Shown: piece by piece, positions 1 through 6,710 of the stretch
Position numbering within the stretch: the stretch's first letter is position 1
Layout of the letters: each line of letters opens with the position of its first letter
Source of the DNA: Bacillota bacterium
GTDB lineage: Bacteria > Bacillota > Limnochordia > Darwinibacteriales > Darwinibacteriaceae
Length of the DNA: 9,879 nucleotides
Direction of reading: 5' to 3'
NCBI GenBank assembly: GCA_012799535.1
Contig: JAAZLB010000141.1
Span: forward strand, 1 to 9,879
The notes under the pieces: model-generated
What the model was told of the DNA's origin: nothing
What the model saw: only the letters and a program-made list of their open reading frames with translations
Database searches by the model: none
Position numbers and translations under genes: made by a program

Positions 1-1037
1 GCTAGAGCTGTGGCCACAACTCCATGAAAAAAGAGAGGGTCCTCTTCTAACCCCCGCCCCATAGTCGTTAAGGGCAGTCCAGATTGGCCAAGGATGGCAA
101 AGTCCTCATCCGTAGCTTCCCATCTAATTCGATGTTTAAGTTGAGTGAGTTCTCCCATGGTCTGGGAAAAATTTTGAAGTCTTTGGGGGAGCGGTAACCA
201 GACGGGGCTAGAAACTATGCTCTTTAAAACAGTTTTAGTGTGATGACTTAGCCCGAAGTGTCTACTTCTTTGATCAGCTTCACTTAAACGAGGGATAGCC
301 ACTGGTATCCCCCCTAATTGTAGCACAGCATTAAGAAACACGCCCTGTTCAAGGGCTGTTGTTCCCCAGGTTGTATTAGTGCCTACCACCCCAGGACCCA
401 TTAACACCACTGCCAGATCCGCTTGAGCAACGTGTTTGGCGGCCAGCAGGGCACTATAGATATTCACCGCCTCTAAATCACCACCGAAAGCGTGTCCAAA
501 GGTGATGGTTGTAGTTAACAACTTGCGCCTTTTTAGCTCAGTAACAACTTTGCTAAAAGCTATAGGCAACGCCGCCCCATCACTCATGAGGTAAACGAGG
601 CGTAAAGGCCTTAGTTTACTGTGCAAAACCCAGGCTAGGGGTGCAAGCATACTGTGGAGGCTGCCCACCCCTACCACTAATCCTTTAAGATCCTGCGCTT
701 GACCCATGGTAGTGTGGTAGGGACTTAGCTCTTCTTCTACACTAAGGACCCGCCCTTGTAAAGGAGTGTAGCGAAGCTTCATAATGTGTCCCCCCTGATT
801 ACCAAGGGTATGTTCTCTCCCCAAAGTTGCAAAAACGTAGTGCCAACCACCAGTGCCTAATTTTAACTCTTGGGCGGTGGTGTTTAAGAAAACTTGGTCA
901 TGAAGTTGACAAGGGCCGGTTAACTCAGGATAGTTCAGAGCTTTAACTATCTCTTGGCCAACCAGCACCTCTAGTTCTTGTCGTTGGGGAAAGTTTCGGA
1001 CTTTAGTCACCACTCCCCTTTGAGTGGAACATTCCAA
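1..1037 (-). CDS. DUF3866 family protein (partial, C-terminal end outside the window)
   Basis: An open frame of 345 codons with no stop runs off the left edge. I recognise it as DUF3866, a family of about 350-370 residues of unknown biochemical function in Bacillota and Actinobacteria, so only a short C-terminal piece should be missing. Visible landmarks are a small N-terminal domain (residues 1-80, with LNTT near 51-54 and GTGG at 61-64), the junction GGHIMKLRYTPLQ at 82-94 followed by LSVEEE, then a Rossmann-like part with VGVGSLHS (122-129), YLMSDGAALP (149-158), TFGHAFGGDLEAVN (179-192) and MGPGVVGTNTTWG (213-225). No signal peptide or membrane segment is seen. The start is TTG at 1037, 8 nt after a perfect AGGAGG; the nearby ATG at 1032 is in another frame that closes after nine codons. 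It begins 25 nt after the oxidoreductase gamma gene, with no terminator between, so it is probably the tail of that operon. Family call is fairly sure; function is unknown. Confidence 0.82.
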   Translation of the reverse strand, partial: MECSTQRGVVTKVRNFPQRQELEVLVGQEIVKALNYPELTGPCQLHDQVFLNTTAQELKLGTGGWHYVFATLGREHTLGNQGGHIMKLRYTPLQGRVLSVEEELSPYHTTMGQAQDLKGLVVGVGSLHSMLAPLAWVLHSKLRPLRLVYLMSDGAALPIAFSKVVTELKRRKLLTTTITFGHAFGGDLEAVNIYSALLAAKHVAQADLAVVLMGPGVVGTNTTWGTTALEQGVFLNAVLQLGGIPVAIPRLSEADQRSRHFGLSHHTKTVLKSIVSSPVWLPLPQRLQNFSQTMGELTQLKHRIRWEATDEDFAILGQSGLPLTTMGRGLEEDPLFFHGVVATAL

Positions 1038-1045
1038 AGTAGTAA

Positions 1046-1051
1046 CCTCCT
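1046..1051 (-). promoter_or_regulatory. Ribosome binding site fixing the TTG start of the DUF3866 gene
   Basis: The minus strand reads AGGAGG here, a perfect Shine-Dalgarno sequence, 8 nt before TTG at 1037. It settles the choice of a non-ATG start, because the only nearby ATG lies in a frame that stops within a few codons. Confidence 0.8.
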
Positions 1052-1062
1052 CTTAGGATCTA

Positions 1063-1593
1063 CTATTGGTATGCCCGACCTCGCTCTAAAGCTTGCATGT
1101 TTAGGGGAATGAGATGATGATGTCTTTCAGATAACACCTGTTTGAGTGACTCTTGCACGCTGGAGATTTCAATTAATCTAGTGGCTTCAATAAAAGAACC
1201 TAAAAGTACCATATTGGCTACCCGGGTGTTTCCTAATTCATCTGCTATTTCGTTGGCAGGCACTGCCACAACCCTTACATCGTTCCTTTGTGGTTTTTGG
1301 GAAATAAGGGTAGAGTTATAAATAATTAGGCCTCCAGGAGCTACAGTTGGTTCAAAACGTTCCAGTGAAGGGGCATTCATGACAATAGCCACTGTCGGTT
1401 TGCTCACAAGAGGTGAACCAATTTCTTCTTCACTTACTACCACGGAGCAATTGCAGGTTCCCCCCCGCTGTTCAGGACCGTAAGAAGGGAACCAAGAGAC
1501 AGCCTTATCTTCAATCATGCCCGCATAGGTAATCAGTTGACCAAGAACTAAGACACCTTGACCTCCAAAGCCGGCAATAATAATATCAGCCAT
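1063..1593 (-). CDS. 2-oxoacid:ferredoxin oxidoreductase, gamma subunit (VorC/KorC type)
   Basis: This is the gamma subunit (176 aa, usual family length about 175-195) of a thiamine-diphosphate-dependent 2-oxoacid:ferredoxin oxidoreductase, a cytoplasmic complex that decarboxylates 2-oxoacids to acyl-CoA. The N-terminus has the family glycine-rich motif GFGGQGV (residues 8-14), followed by the conserved segment [13 protein letters not shown] (37-49) and the [10 protein letters not shown] stretch (71-80). In this enzyme class the gamma domain helps bind CoA; that role is family knowledge. The ATG shares one base with the TAA stop of the beta gene (TAATG), and an AGGAGG lies 7 nt upstream inside the beta coding end, so translation is probably coupled. 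It follows the delta, alpha and beta genes, giving the order D-A-B-C. The branched-chain substrate is inferred from the adjacent ptb-buk pair; a 2-oxoglutarate enzyme cannot be excluded from sequence alone. Confidence 0.9.
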   Translation of the reverse strand: MADIIIAGFGGQGVLVLGQLITYAGMIEDKAVSWFPSYGPEQRGGTCNCSVVVSEEEIGSPLVSKPTVAIVMNAPSLERFEPTVAPGGLIIYNSTLISQKPQRNDVRVVAVPANEIADELGNTRVANMVLLGSFIEATRLIEISSVQESLKQVLSERHHHLIPLNMQALERGRAYQ

Positions 1594-2345
1594 TAGTCAC
1601 CCTCCTGTGCGGTAATATCTTTGTAAACCCCAAGGGGATAATAGGGAATCATGTTTTCTGCCAGCCAATTCATACTTTCGATTGGGGTCATGCCCCAGTT
1701 TACTGAACAGGTTGAGAGCACTTCCACCATAGCAAAACCTTTCTTTTGCTGTTGCATCTCAAACGCCTTTTTAATGGCTCGCCCCGCTTGGATAATGTGT
1801 CGCGTATCATGACTGGATACTCTGGCTAGATAAGAGGGGCCCTCTAGGGTTGCTAATAATTCACACATCTTAATGGGATAACCAGTTTCACTCACTGAGC
1901 GCCCCCGGGGAGAAGTGGCGGTTTTTTGTCCAATCAAGGTGGTAGGAGCCATCTGCCCACTAGTCATACCATAGATAGCGTTATTCACAAAAACAACTGT
2001 TATATTCTCACCGCGTGCAGCAGCATGAACGATTTCTGCCATCCCAATGGAGGCCAGATCCCCATCGCCTTGATAAGTAAAGACCATTTTTTCAGGTAAG
2101 ACACGTTTAATACCTGTTGCTACTGCAGGGGCACGACCATGGGCAGCTTGTTGCATGTCACAGTTAAAATAATCATAGGCAAATACGGAGCAACCGACAC
2201 TAGCCACCCCAATGGTTTGTTCACGAATACCTAGGCTATCAATGGCTTCTGCAACCAAGCGGTGAATCACACCATGGGTACACCCAGGACAATAATGCAT
2301 TGTTGCATTGGTTAGCGCTTCTGGCTTTTGGAACACAGTTTTCAC
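1593..2345 (-). CDS. 2-oxoacid:ferredoxin oxidoreductase, beta subunit (TPP-binding, VorA/KorB type)
   Basis: The beta subunit (250 aa) carries the pyrophosphate half of the thiamine diphosphate site. The motif starts with GDGD (93-96) and ends with the NN pair at 121-122, followed by YGMTSGQ (125-131), which is typical of the Kor/Vor family. CPGC at 19-22, another Cys at 52 (GVASVGC) and AHGRAPA (68-74) are further family landmarks; the N-terminal Cys residues probably serve an iron-sulfur cluster, as in related enzymes. Translation starts at GTG (2345), three bases after the alpha gene stop, with the ribosome binding site GGGAGGGG lying in the last codons of alpha. Its own stop overlaps the gamma start by one base. 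With alpha it forms the catalytic core that decarboxylates the keto acid and passes electrons to ferredoxin. I am sure of the family; the branched-chain specificity comes from context. Confidence 0.92.
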   Translation of the reverse strand: MKTVFQKPEALTNATMHYCPGCTHGVIHRLVAEAIDSLGIREQTIGVASVGCSVFAYDYFNCDMQQAAHGRAPAVATGIKRVLPEKMVFTYQGDGDLASIGMAEIVHAAARGENITVVFVNNAIYGMTSGQMAPTTLIGQKTATSPRGRSVSETGYPIKMCELLATLEGPSYLARVSSHDTRHIIQAGRAIKKAFEMQQQKKGFAMVEVLSTCSVNWGMTPIESMNWLAENMIPYYPLGVYKDITAQEGD

Positions 2346-2348
2346 TAA

Positions 2349-3407
2349 TTACCCCTCCCTTCCAAGAACAGCTTTTACTTTAGCCAACACTTCCTCTGGA
2401 GTAGGAACCATGCCGCCTAAACGATTGATGAAATGAATGGGACTGCGCCCTTCAATTGCTAAGCGCACATCCTCTAGCATTTGACCAGCACTCATCTCTA
2501 CTACTAGAAATTCCCGTTGAGGACCAGCCAATGCCCCCAATTGGACTTCTGGGAATGGGAAAAGGGAAATTGGCCTGAATAGCCCTACTCTTAACCCTTC
2601 TTTTCTAGCCAATTCCATGGCAGACCTAGCTACCCGGGCGGAGGTGCCATAGGCCACTAAAATCAAATCTGCATCCTCTGTGCCAACTTCTTGCCAACGA
2701 ATTTCTTCCCCTTTAATTTTCTCGTATTTAGCTAGTAATTCGTAATTCCGCTTTTCTAAGGATTCTGGCACAATATCTAATGTGTTAATAATATTAGGTT
2801 CACGTCCCACCGCTCCTGTGGTTGCCCAAGGTTTTTCCATTTTCGAGACTCCTTGTTGATCAGCAAATTCCACAGGCTCCATCATCTGACCTAAAATGCC
2901 ATCACTAAGAATCATGACAGGATTGCGCCATTTATCAGCTAAATCAAAGGCTAAAGTGGTCAAATCTGCCATCTCCTGCACATTACCTGGTGCCAAGACG
3001 ATAAGCCGATAATCTCCATGCCCACCACCTTTGACTGCCTGGAAGTAGTCACCTTGACCTGGATGTATACCACCTAAACCAGGTCCACAGCGAACCACAT
3101 TCACAATTACACAGGGTAACTCACCGGCCGCGATATAAGAGATTCCTTCCTGCTTTAAACTAATACCTGGGCTAGAAGAGGAGGTCATGACCCTAGTACC
3201 TGTACCTGCTGCTCCATAGACCATGTTAATGGCGGAAACTTCACTCTCTGCCTGTAAATAGACACCACCGCGTAGGGGTAGATGATAAGACATATAAGCG
3301 GGAATTTCATTTTGCGGGGTAATGGGATAACCAAAAAATGCTTTACACCCAGCCCGAATCGCCGCCTCCGCGAGGGCCTCATTCCCCTTCATTAAGGTCT
3401 TTGCCAT
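2349..3407 (-). CDS. 2-oxoacid:ferredoxin oxidoreductase, alpha subunit (VorB/KorA type)
   Basis: The alpha subunit (352 aa, normal for the family) holds the pyrimidine-binding half of the thiamine diphosphate site. Visible signatures are GYPITPQNEI (26-35), the Glu-bearing LQAESE (51-56), TSSSSPGISL (75-84), CGPGLGG..PGQGD (107-120) and GHGDYR (129-134). The C-terminal part, beginning near DLILVAYGTSARVARSA, matches the transketolase C-terminal-like domain. The start ATG lies 4 nt after the ferredoxin subunit stop, with a GGGAAG ribosome binding site in the preceding coding end. Reaction of the complex: 2-oxoacid + CoA + oxidised ferredoxin gives acyl-CoA + CO2 + reduced ferredoxin. Placement directly after ptb and buk suggests 2-ketoisovalerate and related branched-chain keto acids (Vor) rather than pyruvate or 2-oxoglutarate; this is inference. 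Separate alpha, beta, gamma and delta genes argue against a fused pyruvate:ferredoxin oxidoreductase. Confidence 0.92.
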   Translation of the reverse strand: MAKTLMKGNEALAEAAIRAGCKAFFGYPITPQNEIPAYMSYHLPLRGGVYLQAESEVSAINMVYGAAGTGTRVMTSSSSPGISLKQEGISYIAAGELPCVIVNVVRCGPGLGGIHPGQGDYFQAVKGGGHGDYRLIVLAPGNVQEMADLTTLAFDLADKWRNPVMILSDGILGQMMEPVEFADQQGVSKMEKPWATTGAVGREPNIINTLDIVPESLEKRNYELLAKYEKIKGEEIRWQEVGTEDADLILVAYGTSARVARSAMELARKEGLRVGLFRPISLFPFPEVQLGALAGPQREFLVVEMSAGQMLEDVRLAIEGRSPIHFINRLGGMVPTPEEVLAKVKAVLGREG

Positions 3408-3411
3408 TAGA

Positions 3412-3636
3412 TCACTTCCCTTCGGGACTCTGTCGTTTTATAGTCAACACCAAATCGGGGCAAATCACCGCACAAAGAGTGCAACCAGTACAATTTTCTG
3501 GTTGGTACGCCTCTACGGGGTGATAACCCTTCGAGTTAATATGTTTAGAAATTCTCAACACACTGTGGCGACAGGCGGTAATGCATAAACTGCATTCCTT
3601 ACAGCGCTCTTGATCTATAATAACTTGACCTTTCAT
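3412..3636 (-). CDS. 2-oxoacid:ferredoxin oxidoreductase, delta subunit (2[4Fe-4S] ferredoxin)
   Basis: A 74-residue two-cluster ferredoxin that serves as the electron-transfer (delta) subunit of the oxidoreductase encoded just downstream. Two CxxCxxCxxxC motifs are visible: CKECSLCITAC (12-22) and CTGCTLCAVIC (49-59). The second is followed by Pro as usual; the first is followed by Arg-His instead of Pro. Electrons from the thiamine enzyme would pass through these clusters to free ferredoxin. The frame is open ten codons further up to 3666, but GGAGG at 3644-3648 sits 7 nt before ATG 3636, and this start leaves a clean 4-nt gap after the butyrate kinase stop instead of an overlap. Alpha starts 4 nt after its end. 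Order D-A-B-C is common for Vor/Kor enzymes. Identity is secure; the partner complex follows from position. Confidence 0.92.
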   Translation of the reverse strand: MKGQVIIDQERCKECSLCITACRHSVLRISKHINSKGYHPVEAYQPENCTGCTLCAVICPDLVLTIKRQSPEGK

Positions 3637-3640
3637 TGGT

Positions 3641-4723
3641 TCACCTCCCCTCGCCCACATACTCACGGGCTGTCTCTTGCCCAGTTAATACCCGTAAAGC
3701 ACCAAAGGCTAGGGCTTCTAATTCATTTTCACCTGGTAAAACAATGAGGGGGGCAATAAACTCCACGTGTTGTTTGATCTCGTTAACTAAGTCTGGGGAG
3801 TGGGCCAACCCACCAGTTAAGACGATTCCATCAACGATCCCTTTTAAAACGGAACTAATCCGCCCAATTTCTTTTGCAATTTGATAGGCCATGGCTTGAA
3901 AATAAAACTCAGCCCGTTCATCTCCGTCCCTGATTCTTTGGACAATGACCCGGAGATCATTGGTTCCTAAATGGGAAACGAGACCTGATTTGCCCACATA
4001 TTTTCGAATTAAATCCGGTTTGGTGTATCCATGGTTAAAAAAGTAGTTAACCATCGCACCAGTGGGGACGGTGCCAGTTCGTTCTGGAGAAAAAGGACCT
4101 TCACCAGTAAGGGCGTTATTCACATCAATAACTTGACCCTGGCGGTGGGCACCAACTGAAATACCCCCACCTAAATGGGCTACGATTAAGTTCAATTCAT
4201 TATAGGGACGTTCTAATAAATCGGCAGCCTTTTGGGCACTAGCCTTATGGTTTAAGGCATGAAAGATACTGCGCCTTTCAATACTAGGACAACCACTAAA
4301 ACGGGCAATAGGAATCAGCTCATCTACCACCACTGGATCTACGATGAAAGCGGGGATATCTAGTGCTCTACTTAAATCAAAGGCTATGAGCCCAGCCAGG
4401 TTAGCAGCATGCTTACCATAGGCACCTTGCTCCAATTGCCTAACCATAAGCTCATTAACATAGTAGGTGCCCCCCACCATGGGGGCTAAAAGACCGCCTC
4501 GGGCAACAATGGCCGTTAGGGAGCTCAATTCAAGGCCTTGCTCTTTTAACCAAGCAACAATTAATCTTTCCCTAAATTCCCTTTGATCCACGACTTCTCC
4601 AAACTCGCTTAGTTCTTCGCTAGTGTGATGGAGGCTGGTGGCTTGCACCAACTGGTCGTTTTGATACACTGCCAACTTCGTACTAGTGGAACCAGGATTG
4701 ATTACTAAAATAAGCTGCTCCAT
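3641..4723 (-). CDS. buk: Butyrate kinase (branched-chain fatty acid kinase)
   Basis: A 360-residue member of the acetokinase family (ASKHA fold), of normal length for Buk. It transfers the phosphate of butyryl-, isobutyryl- or isovaleryl-phosphate to ADP, giving the free acid and ATP in the cytoplasm. All expected motifs are present: INPGSTSTK (8-16) for the first phosphate loop, ARGGLL (74-79) with the conserved Arg, VDP (128-130), FHALNHK (154-160), HLGGGIS (183-189) for the second phosphate loop, SPERTGTVP (212-220) with the catalytic Arg, LTGGLAHS (302-309) for adenosine binding, and PGENELEALA (330-339) with the acidic pair. The start has an AAGGGG site 8 nt upstream and follows ptb by 4 nt. 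It is the working kinase of the operon, in contrast to the degenerate paralogue encoded two genes upstream. Location beside the Vor genes suggests branched acyl substrates. Confidence 0.95.
   Translation of the reverse strand: MEQLILVINPGSTSTKLAVYQNDQLVQATSLHHTSEELSEFGEVVDQREFRERLIVAWLKEQGLELSSLTAIVARGGLLAPMVGGTYYVNELMVRQLEQGAYGKHAANLAGLIAFDLSRALDIPAFIVDPVVVDELIPIARFSGCPSIERRSIFHALNHKASAQKAADLLERPYNELNLIVAHLGGGISVGAHRQGQVIDVNNALTGEGPFSPERTGTVPTGAMVNYFFNHGYTKPDLIRKYVGKSGLVSHLGTNDLRVIVQRIRDGDERAEFYFQAMAYQIAKEIGRISSVLKGIVDGIVLTGGLAHSPDLVNEIKQHVEFIAPLIVLPGENELEALAFGALRVLTGQETAREYVGEGR
3644..3648 (-). promoter_or_regulatory. Ribosome binding site fixing the start of the delta ferredoxin subunit
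   Basis: GGAGG (as GGAGGTGA) on the minus strand, where the TGA is also the butyrate kinase stop codon. It stands 7 nt before ATG 3636 and lies downstream of the alternative ATG codons at 3666 and 3660, which excludes them as natural starts. Confidence 0.8.
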
Positions 4724-4727
4724 CTAA

Positions 4728-5618
4728 TTACCCCTTAGCTGCCACAGCAATGGCATTCAATTTGCTTTCGGCACTATCTGCCCGGGAGGTTAAGACAATG
4801 GGACAAGCGGCGCCGTAAATTATACCAGCAGTTTTGAGATTACCAACATAGTTAAAGGCCTTATATAAGACATTACCTGTTGTTATCTCTGGGACAAGAA
4901 AGATGTCAACTTCGCCCACTACAGGGCTATCGATCCCTTTTTGCAAAGCTGCATCTTTAGAATAAGCGTTATCAAAGGCTAAAGGTCCATCAACCACTGC
5001 CGGCTTAGTAAATTGTCCCCGCTTAGCCATGAGGCTTAAGGCAGCAGCTTCAACTGTATCAGGCATTTGGGGGTTGACAGTCTCTATAGAGGCGAGAGCG
5101 GCTATCTTGGGATTAGTTAAGCCAAGGGACCAGGCGAACTGAATAGCGTTATCGAGAATTTGAAATTTTTGCGTTAGATCGGGCTTAATATTCATTCCCG
5201 CATCGGTTAAGAGGGCTAGGCGTGGTCCCGGCAATTCCACAACGGCAATATGACTAAGGAGCCCTTGAGCCCTAATTCCCTGCTCTTTATTTAAAACTGC
5301 TCTTAGGATCACACTGGTATTTAGATGCCCCTTCATTAGAAGGGTGCAACGACCTTCCCTAATTTGGCGCACTGCTAAGGTGGCACCCTCTTCTGGAGTC
5401 GAAGCATCTAATAAGGTGAAGTTAGTTAAATCGATTTGCCCCTTTGAAGCTAGCTCTCTGATCCTTTCTGGAGGACCGGTCACAACTACTTCGTGCAAGA
5501 AACCTTCATTGAGGGCTTCCTGACATGCTTGCAAAACCCCCTCATCAACACCCCAGGCTACTGCCATACTTTGAGTATTACCCTTCTTTAACTCTTTTCT
5601 CAAGTTAGCAAACCCCAT
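4728..5618 (-). CDS. ptb: Phosphate butyryltransferase
   Basis: A 296-residue enzyme of the phosphate acetyl/butyryltransferase family (usual length about 300). It exchanges CoA for phosphate: acyl-CoA + Pi gives acyl-phosphate + CoA, feeding butyrate kinase. Recognisable segments are MKGHLNTS near residue 92, LTDAGMNIKPDL near 136, DGPLAFDNA near 211, VPEITTGNVLYKAFNY near 243 and PIVLTSRADS..K near 274. The frame is open to an ATG at 5639, but that codon has no upstream ribosome binding site and would place a GGAGAGGAG inside the gene. The start at 5618 has this site about 10 nt upstream and gives a typical Ptb N-terminus. From there it overlaps the preceding kinase-like gene by 14 nt, so the two are probably translationally coupled. 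Buk begins 4 nt after its stop. Identity is secure; isobutyryl- or isovaleryl-CoA preference is inferred from the Vor genes. Confidence 0.94.
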   Translation of the reverse strand: MGFANLRKELKKGNTQSMAVAWGVDEGVLQACQEALNEGFLHEVVVTGPPERIRELASKGQIDLTNFTLLDASTPEEGATLAVRQIREGRCTLLMKGHLNTSVILRAVLNKEQGIRAQGLLSHIAVVELPGPRLALLTDAGMNIKPDLTQKFQILDNAIQFAWSLGLTNPKIAALASIETVNPQMPDTVEAAALSLMAKRGQFTKPAVVDGPLAFDNAYSKDAALQKGIDSPVVGEVDIFLVPEITTGNVLYKAFNYVGNLKTAGIIYGAACPIVLTSRADSAESKLNAIAVAAKG

Positions 5619-6621
5619 ACGCGTCACTCTCCTCTCCATTTAGTTTTAAGATTCGCTCTTGAGCTTGTATTCTTTGTGCACCATTGCTTAGAGCTGGTAA
5701 ACCTTGATTACCAGGATAAACAGATATATTTCCTAAGAACTTAATATTAGTAGTCAAAGTAGTGAGGAAGAATTGATGTTTTGTGAGTTCACCGCCTAAG
5801 ATAACACCTAGTGCCTCCCCTTTCAAAACCGCGGCATAGGCGCCAATTTCTTTACTAACTTGGTGAACTAGGGCTTGTAAAACCACTTTAGCCTCCTCTC
5901 CATCAACTTCAAAAATCTGTTCAAATCGTTCAAGGCCTAAATATCCCTGCAAACCACTTGCTTCTCTAATCTTACGCAAAGTTGCTTCGCGCTCCTGCAT
6001 TTCTAAACACAGATCCAAAAGCCCATCAAAGGGCAAAGCTCCCGCCTGTTGCCAAGCGAATGGACCTTCGTCTATACTCCTGCCCCCGTCAACCATCTGT
6101 CCTTGAGAAATGGCTCCAATTTGGATTTCTTCATCTAGATGAGCCACGATAAACTTACTGCTTCCCCTAGAGAGACCACGCTTTTCTTCTTCTAGGGAGA
6201 CAAGGTACTTAAAAACAAAACTGTCACAACGACACTCGCGATTGATTTCGGGTGTTCCTGTGACTAATGCTAGGGGATCACACTCTAATAAGCTAGATGG
6301 ATCCACAATATAAGTAGGGATTCTCCAAGTGTCCCCTAAAAGCTGTCCTAGTTGAGGACCATGATTTGCCAAACCAGGTTCCAAAAAACCATAGGAAAGG
6401 GCATACAAACCACTAGGGAAATTCGGCGGTAAGTGCCCACTAGTAACAATAAAGTTCAAATCGGAGCTGGCAATTTGCAAAATCTCGAACCAGTTTTGAA
6501 TCTGTTCCACTAAGCTGTGAATGCCCAAATTCAGTGGAAAGGTGGTGGTTTCCGAAAACTGCCCAACAGTAACTGCTAAGTGCAGTTTAGACCCGTGGGG
6601 ATAGATTGCAAGGACAGCCAT
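5605..6621 (-). CDS. Degenerate butyrate kinase paralogue (predicted pseudokinase)
   Basis: A 338-residue intact frame that aligns by eye along its whole length with the Buk encoded two genes downstream, for example IVDP (105-108), EGPF (185-188), KEIGAYAAVLKG (257-268) and the PG at 303-304. The catalytic positions are almost all changed. The phosphate-1 loop NPGSTS is YPHGSK (7-12), the conserved Arg of ARGG is Ser (SGH, 61-63), the HALNH segment is lost, HLGGG is HLDEE (161-165), ERTG is QQAG (191-194), TGGL is GGEL (276-279), and the acidic pair in PGENE is PGNQG (303-307). Only the VDP Asp and one His remain. It is therefore unlikely to be a kinase. The lack of stops or frameshifts suggests it is maintained, perhaps as a regulatory or structural partner of Buk or Ptb; that role is inference. 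ATG 6621 is chosen because AAGGAAGGAG lies 7 nt upstream; ATG 6627 would be only 1 nt away. It overlaps ptb by 14 nt. Confidence 0.88.
   Translation of the reverse strand: MAVLAIYPHGSKLHLAVTVGQFSETTTFPLNLGIHSLVEQIQNWFEILQIASSDLNFIVTSGHLPPNFPSGLYALSYGFLEPGLANHGPQLGQLLGDTWRIPTYIVDPSSLLECDPLALVTGTPEINRECRCDSFVFKYLVSLEEEKRGLSRGSSKFIVAHLDEEIQIGAISQGQMVDGGRSIDEGPFAWQQAGALPFDGLLDLCLEMQEREATLRKIREASGLQGYLGLERFEQIFEVDGEEAKVVLQALVHQVSKEIGAYAAVLKGEALGVILGGELTKHQFFLTTLTTNIKFLGNISVYPGNQGLPALSNGAQRIQAQERILKLNGEESDAYGVC
5629..5637 (-). promoter_or_regulatory. Ribosome binding site fixing the ptb start, inside the upstream gene
   Basis: The minus strand reads GGAGAGGAG about 10 nt before ATG 5618. It lies in the last codons of the kinase-like gene, so ribosomes finishing that gene pass directly over the ptb initiation region. 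Confidence 0.7.
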
Positions 6622-6628
6622 GGACATA

Positions 6629-6638
6629 CTCCTTCCTT
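6629..6638 (-). promoter_or_regulatory. Ribosome binding site of the kinase-like gene
   Basis: The minus strand reads AAGGAAGGAG, ending 7 nt before ATG 6621. The first ATG of the frame (6627) is a single base from this site, too close for normal initiation, so the start is placed two codons later. Confidence 0.75.
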
Positions 6639-6644
6639 ATGTTA

Positions 6645-6681
6645 AGAAACAAAAAAGCAGGTATTCTTTATGTACCTGCTT
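6645..6681 (-). terminator. Rho-independent terminator after pnp
   Basis: On the minus strand AAGCAGGTA (6673-6681) pairs perfectly with TACCTGCTT (6655-6663) around a 9-nt loop. The stem is followed by a T-rich tract, TTTTGTTTCT, which with the stem end gives six Ts in a row. It lies about 30 nt past the pnp stop and only 6 nt before the ribosome binding site of the next gene. Any RNA entering the catabolic operon from pnp must read through it. Confidence 0.82.
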
Positions 6682-6710
6682 CGTTACTTTAATATTAAGT
6701 TATTTCTAGA

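Noticed and set aside
3338..3523. Open frame on the plus strand across the alpha/delta junction
   Set aside because: It is antisense to two well-supported genes, has no ribosome binding site of note and no recognisable protein motif.
3636..3884. Open frame on the plus strand opposite the end of buk
   Set aside because: It is a low-complexity antisense frame over conserved Buk codons; the coding signal belongs to the minus strand.
4469..4486. GC-rich 6-bp hairpin (GCCCCC with GGGGGC) inside buk
   Set aside because: It falls in codons for a conserved Buk segment (LLAPMVGG), has no T tract and is not at a gene boundary, so it is explained by the protein sequence.
5605..6627. Calling the kinase-like gene a functional second butyrate or acetate kinase
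   Set aside because: The overall fold similarity would produce such an annotation automatically, but nearly all phosphate, nucleotide and catalytic motifs are replaced.
5605..6627. Calling the kinase-like gene a pseudogene
   Set aside because: There is no internal stop, frameshift or truncation over 338 codons, and it has a good ribosome binding site; a non-catalytic but maintained protein fits better.
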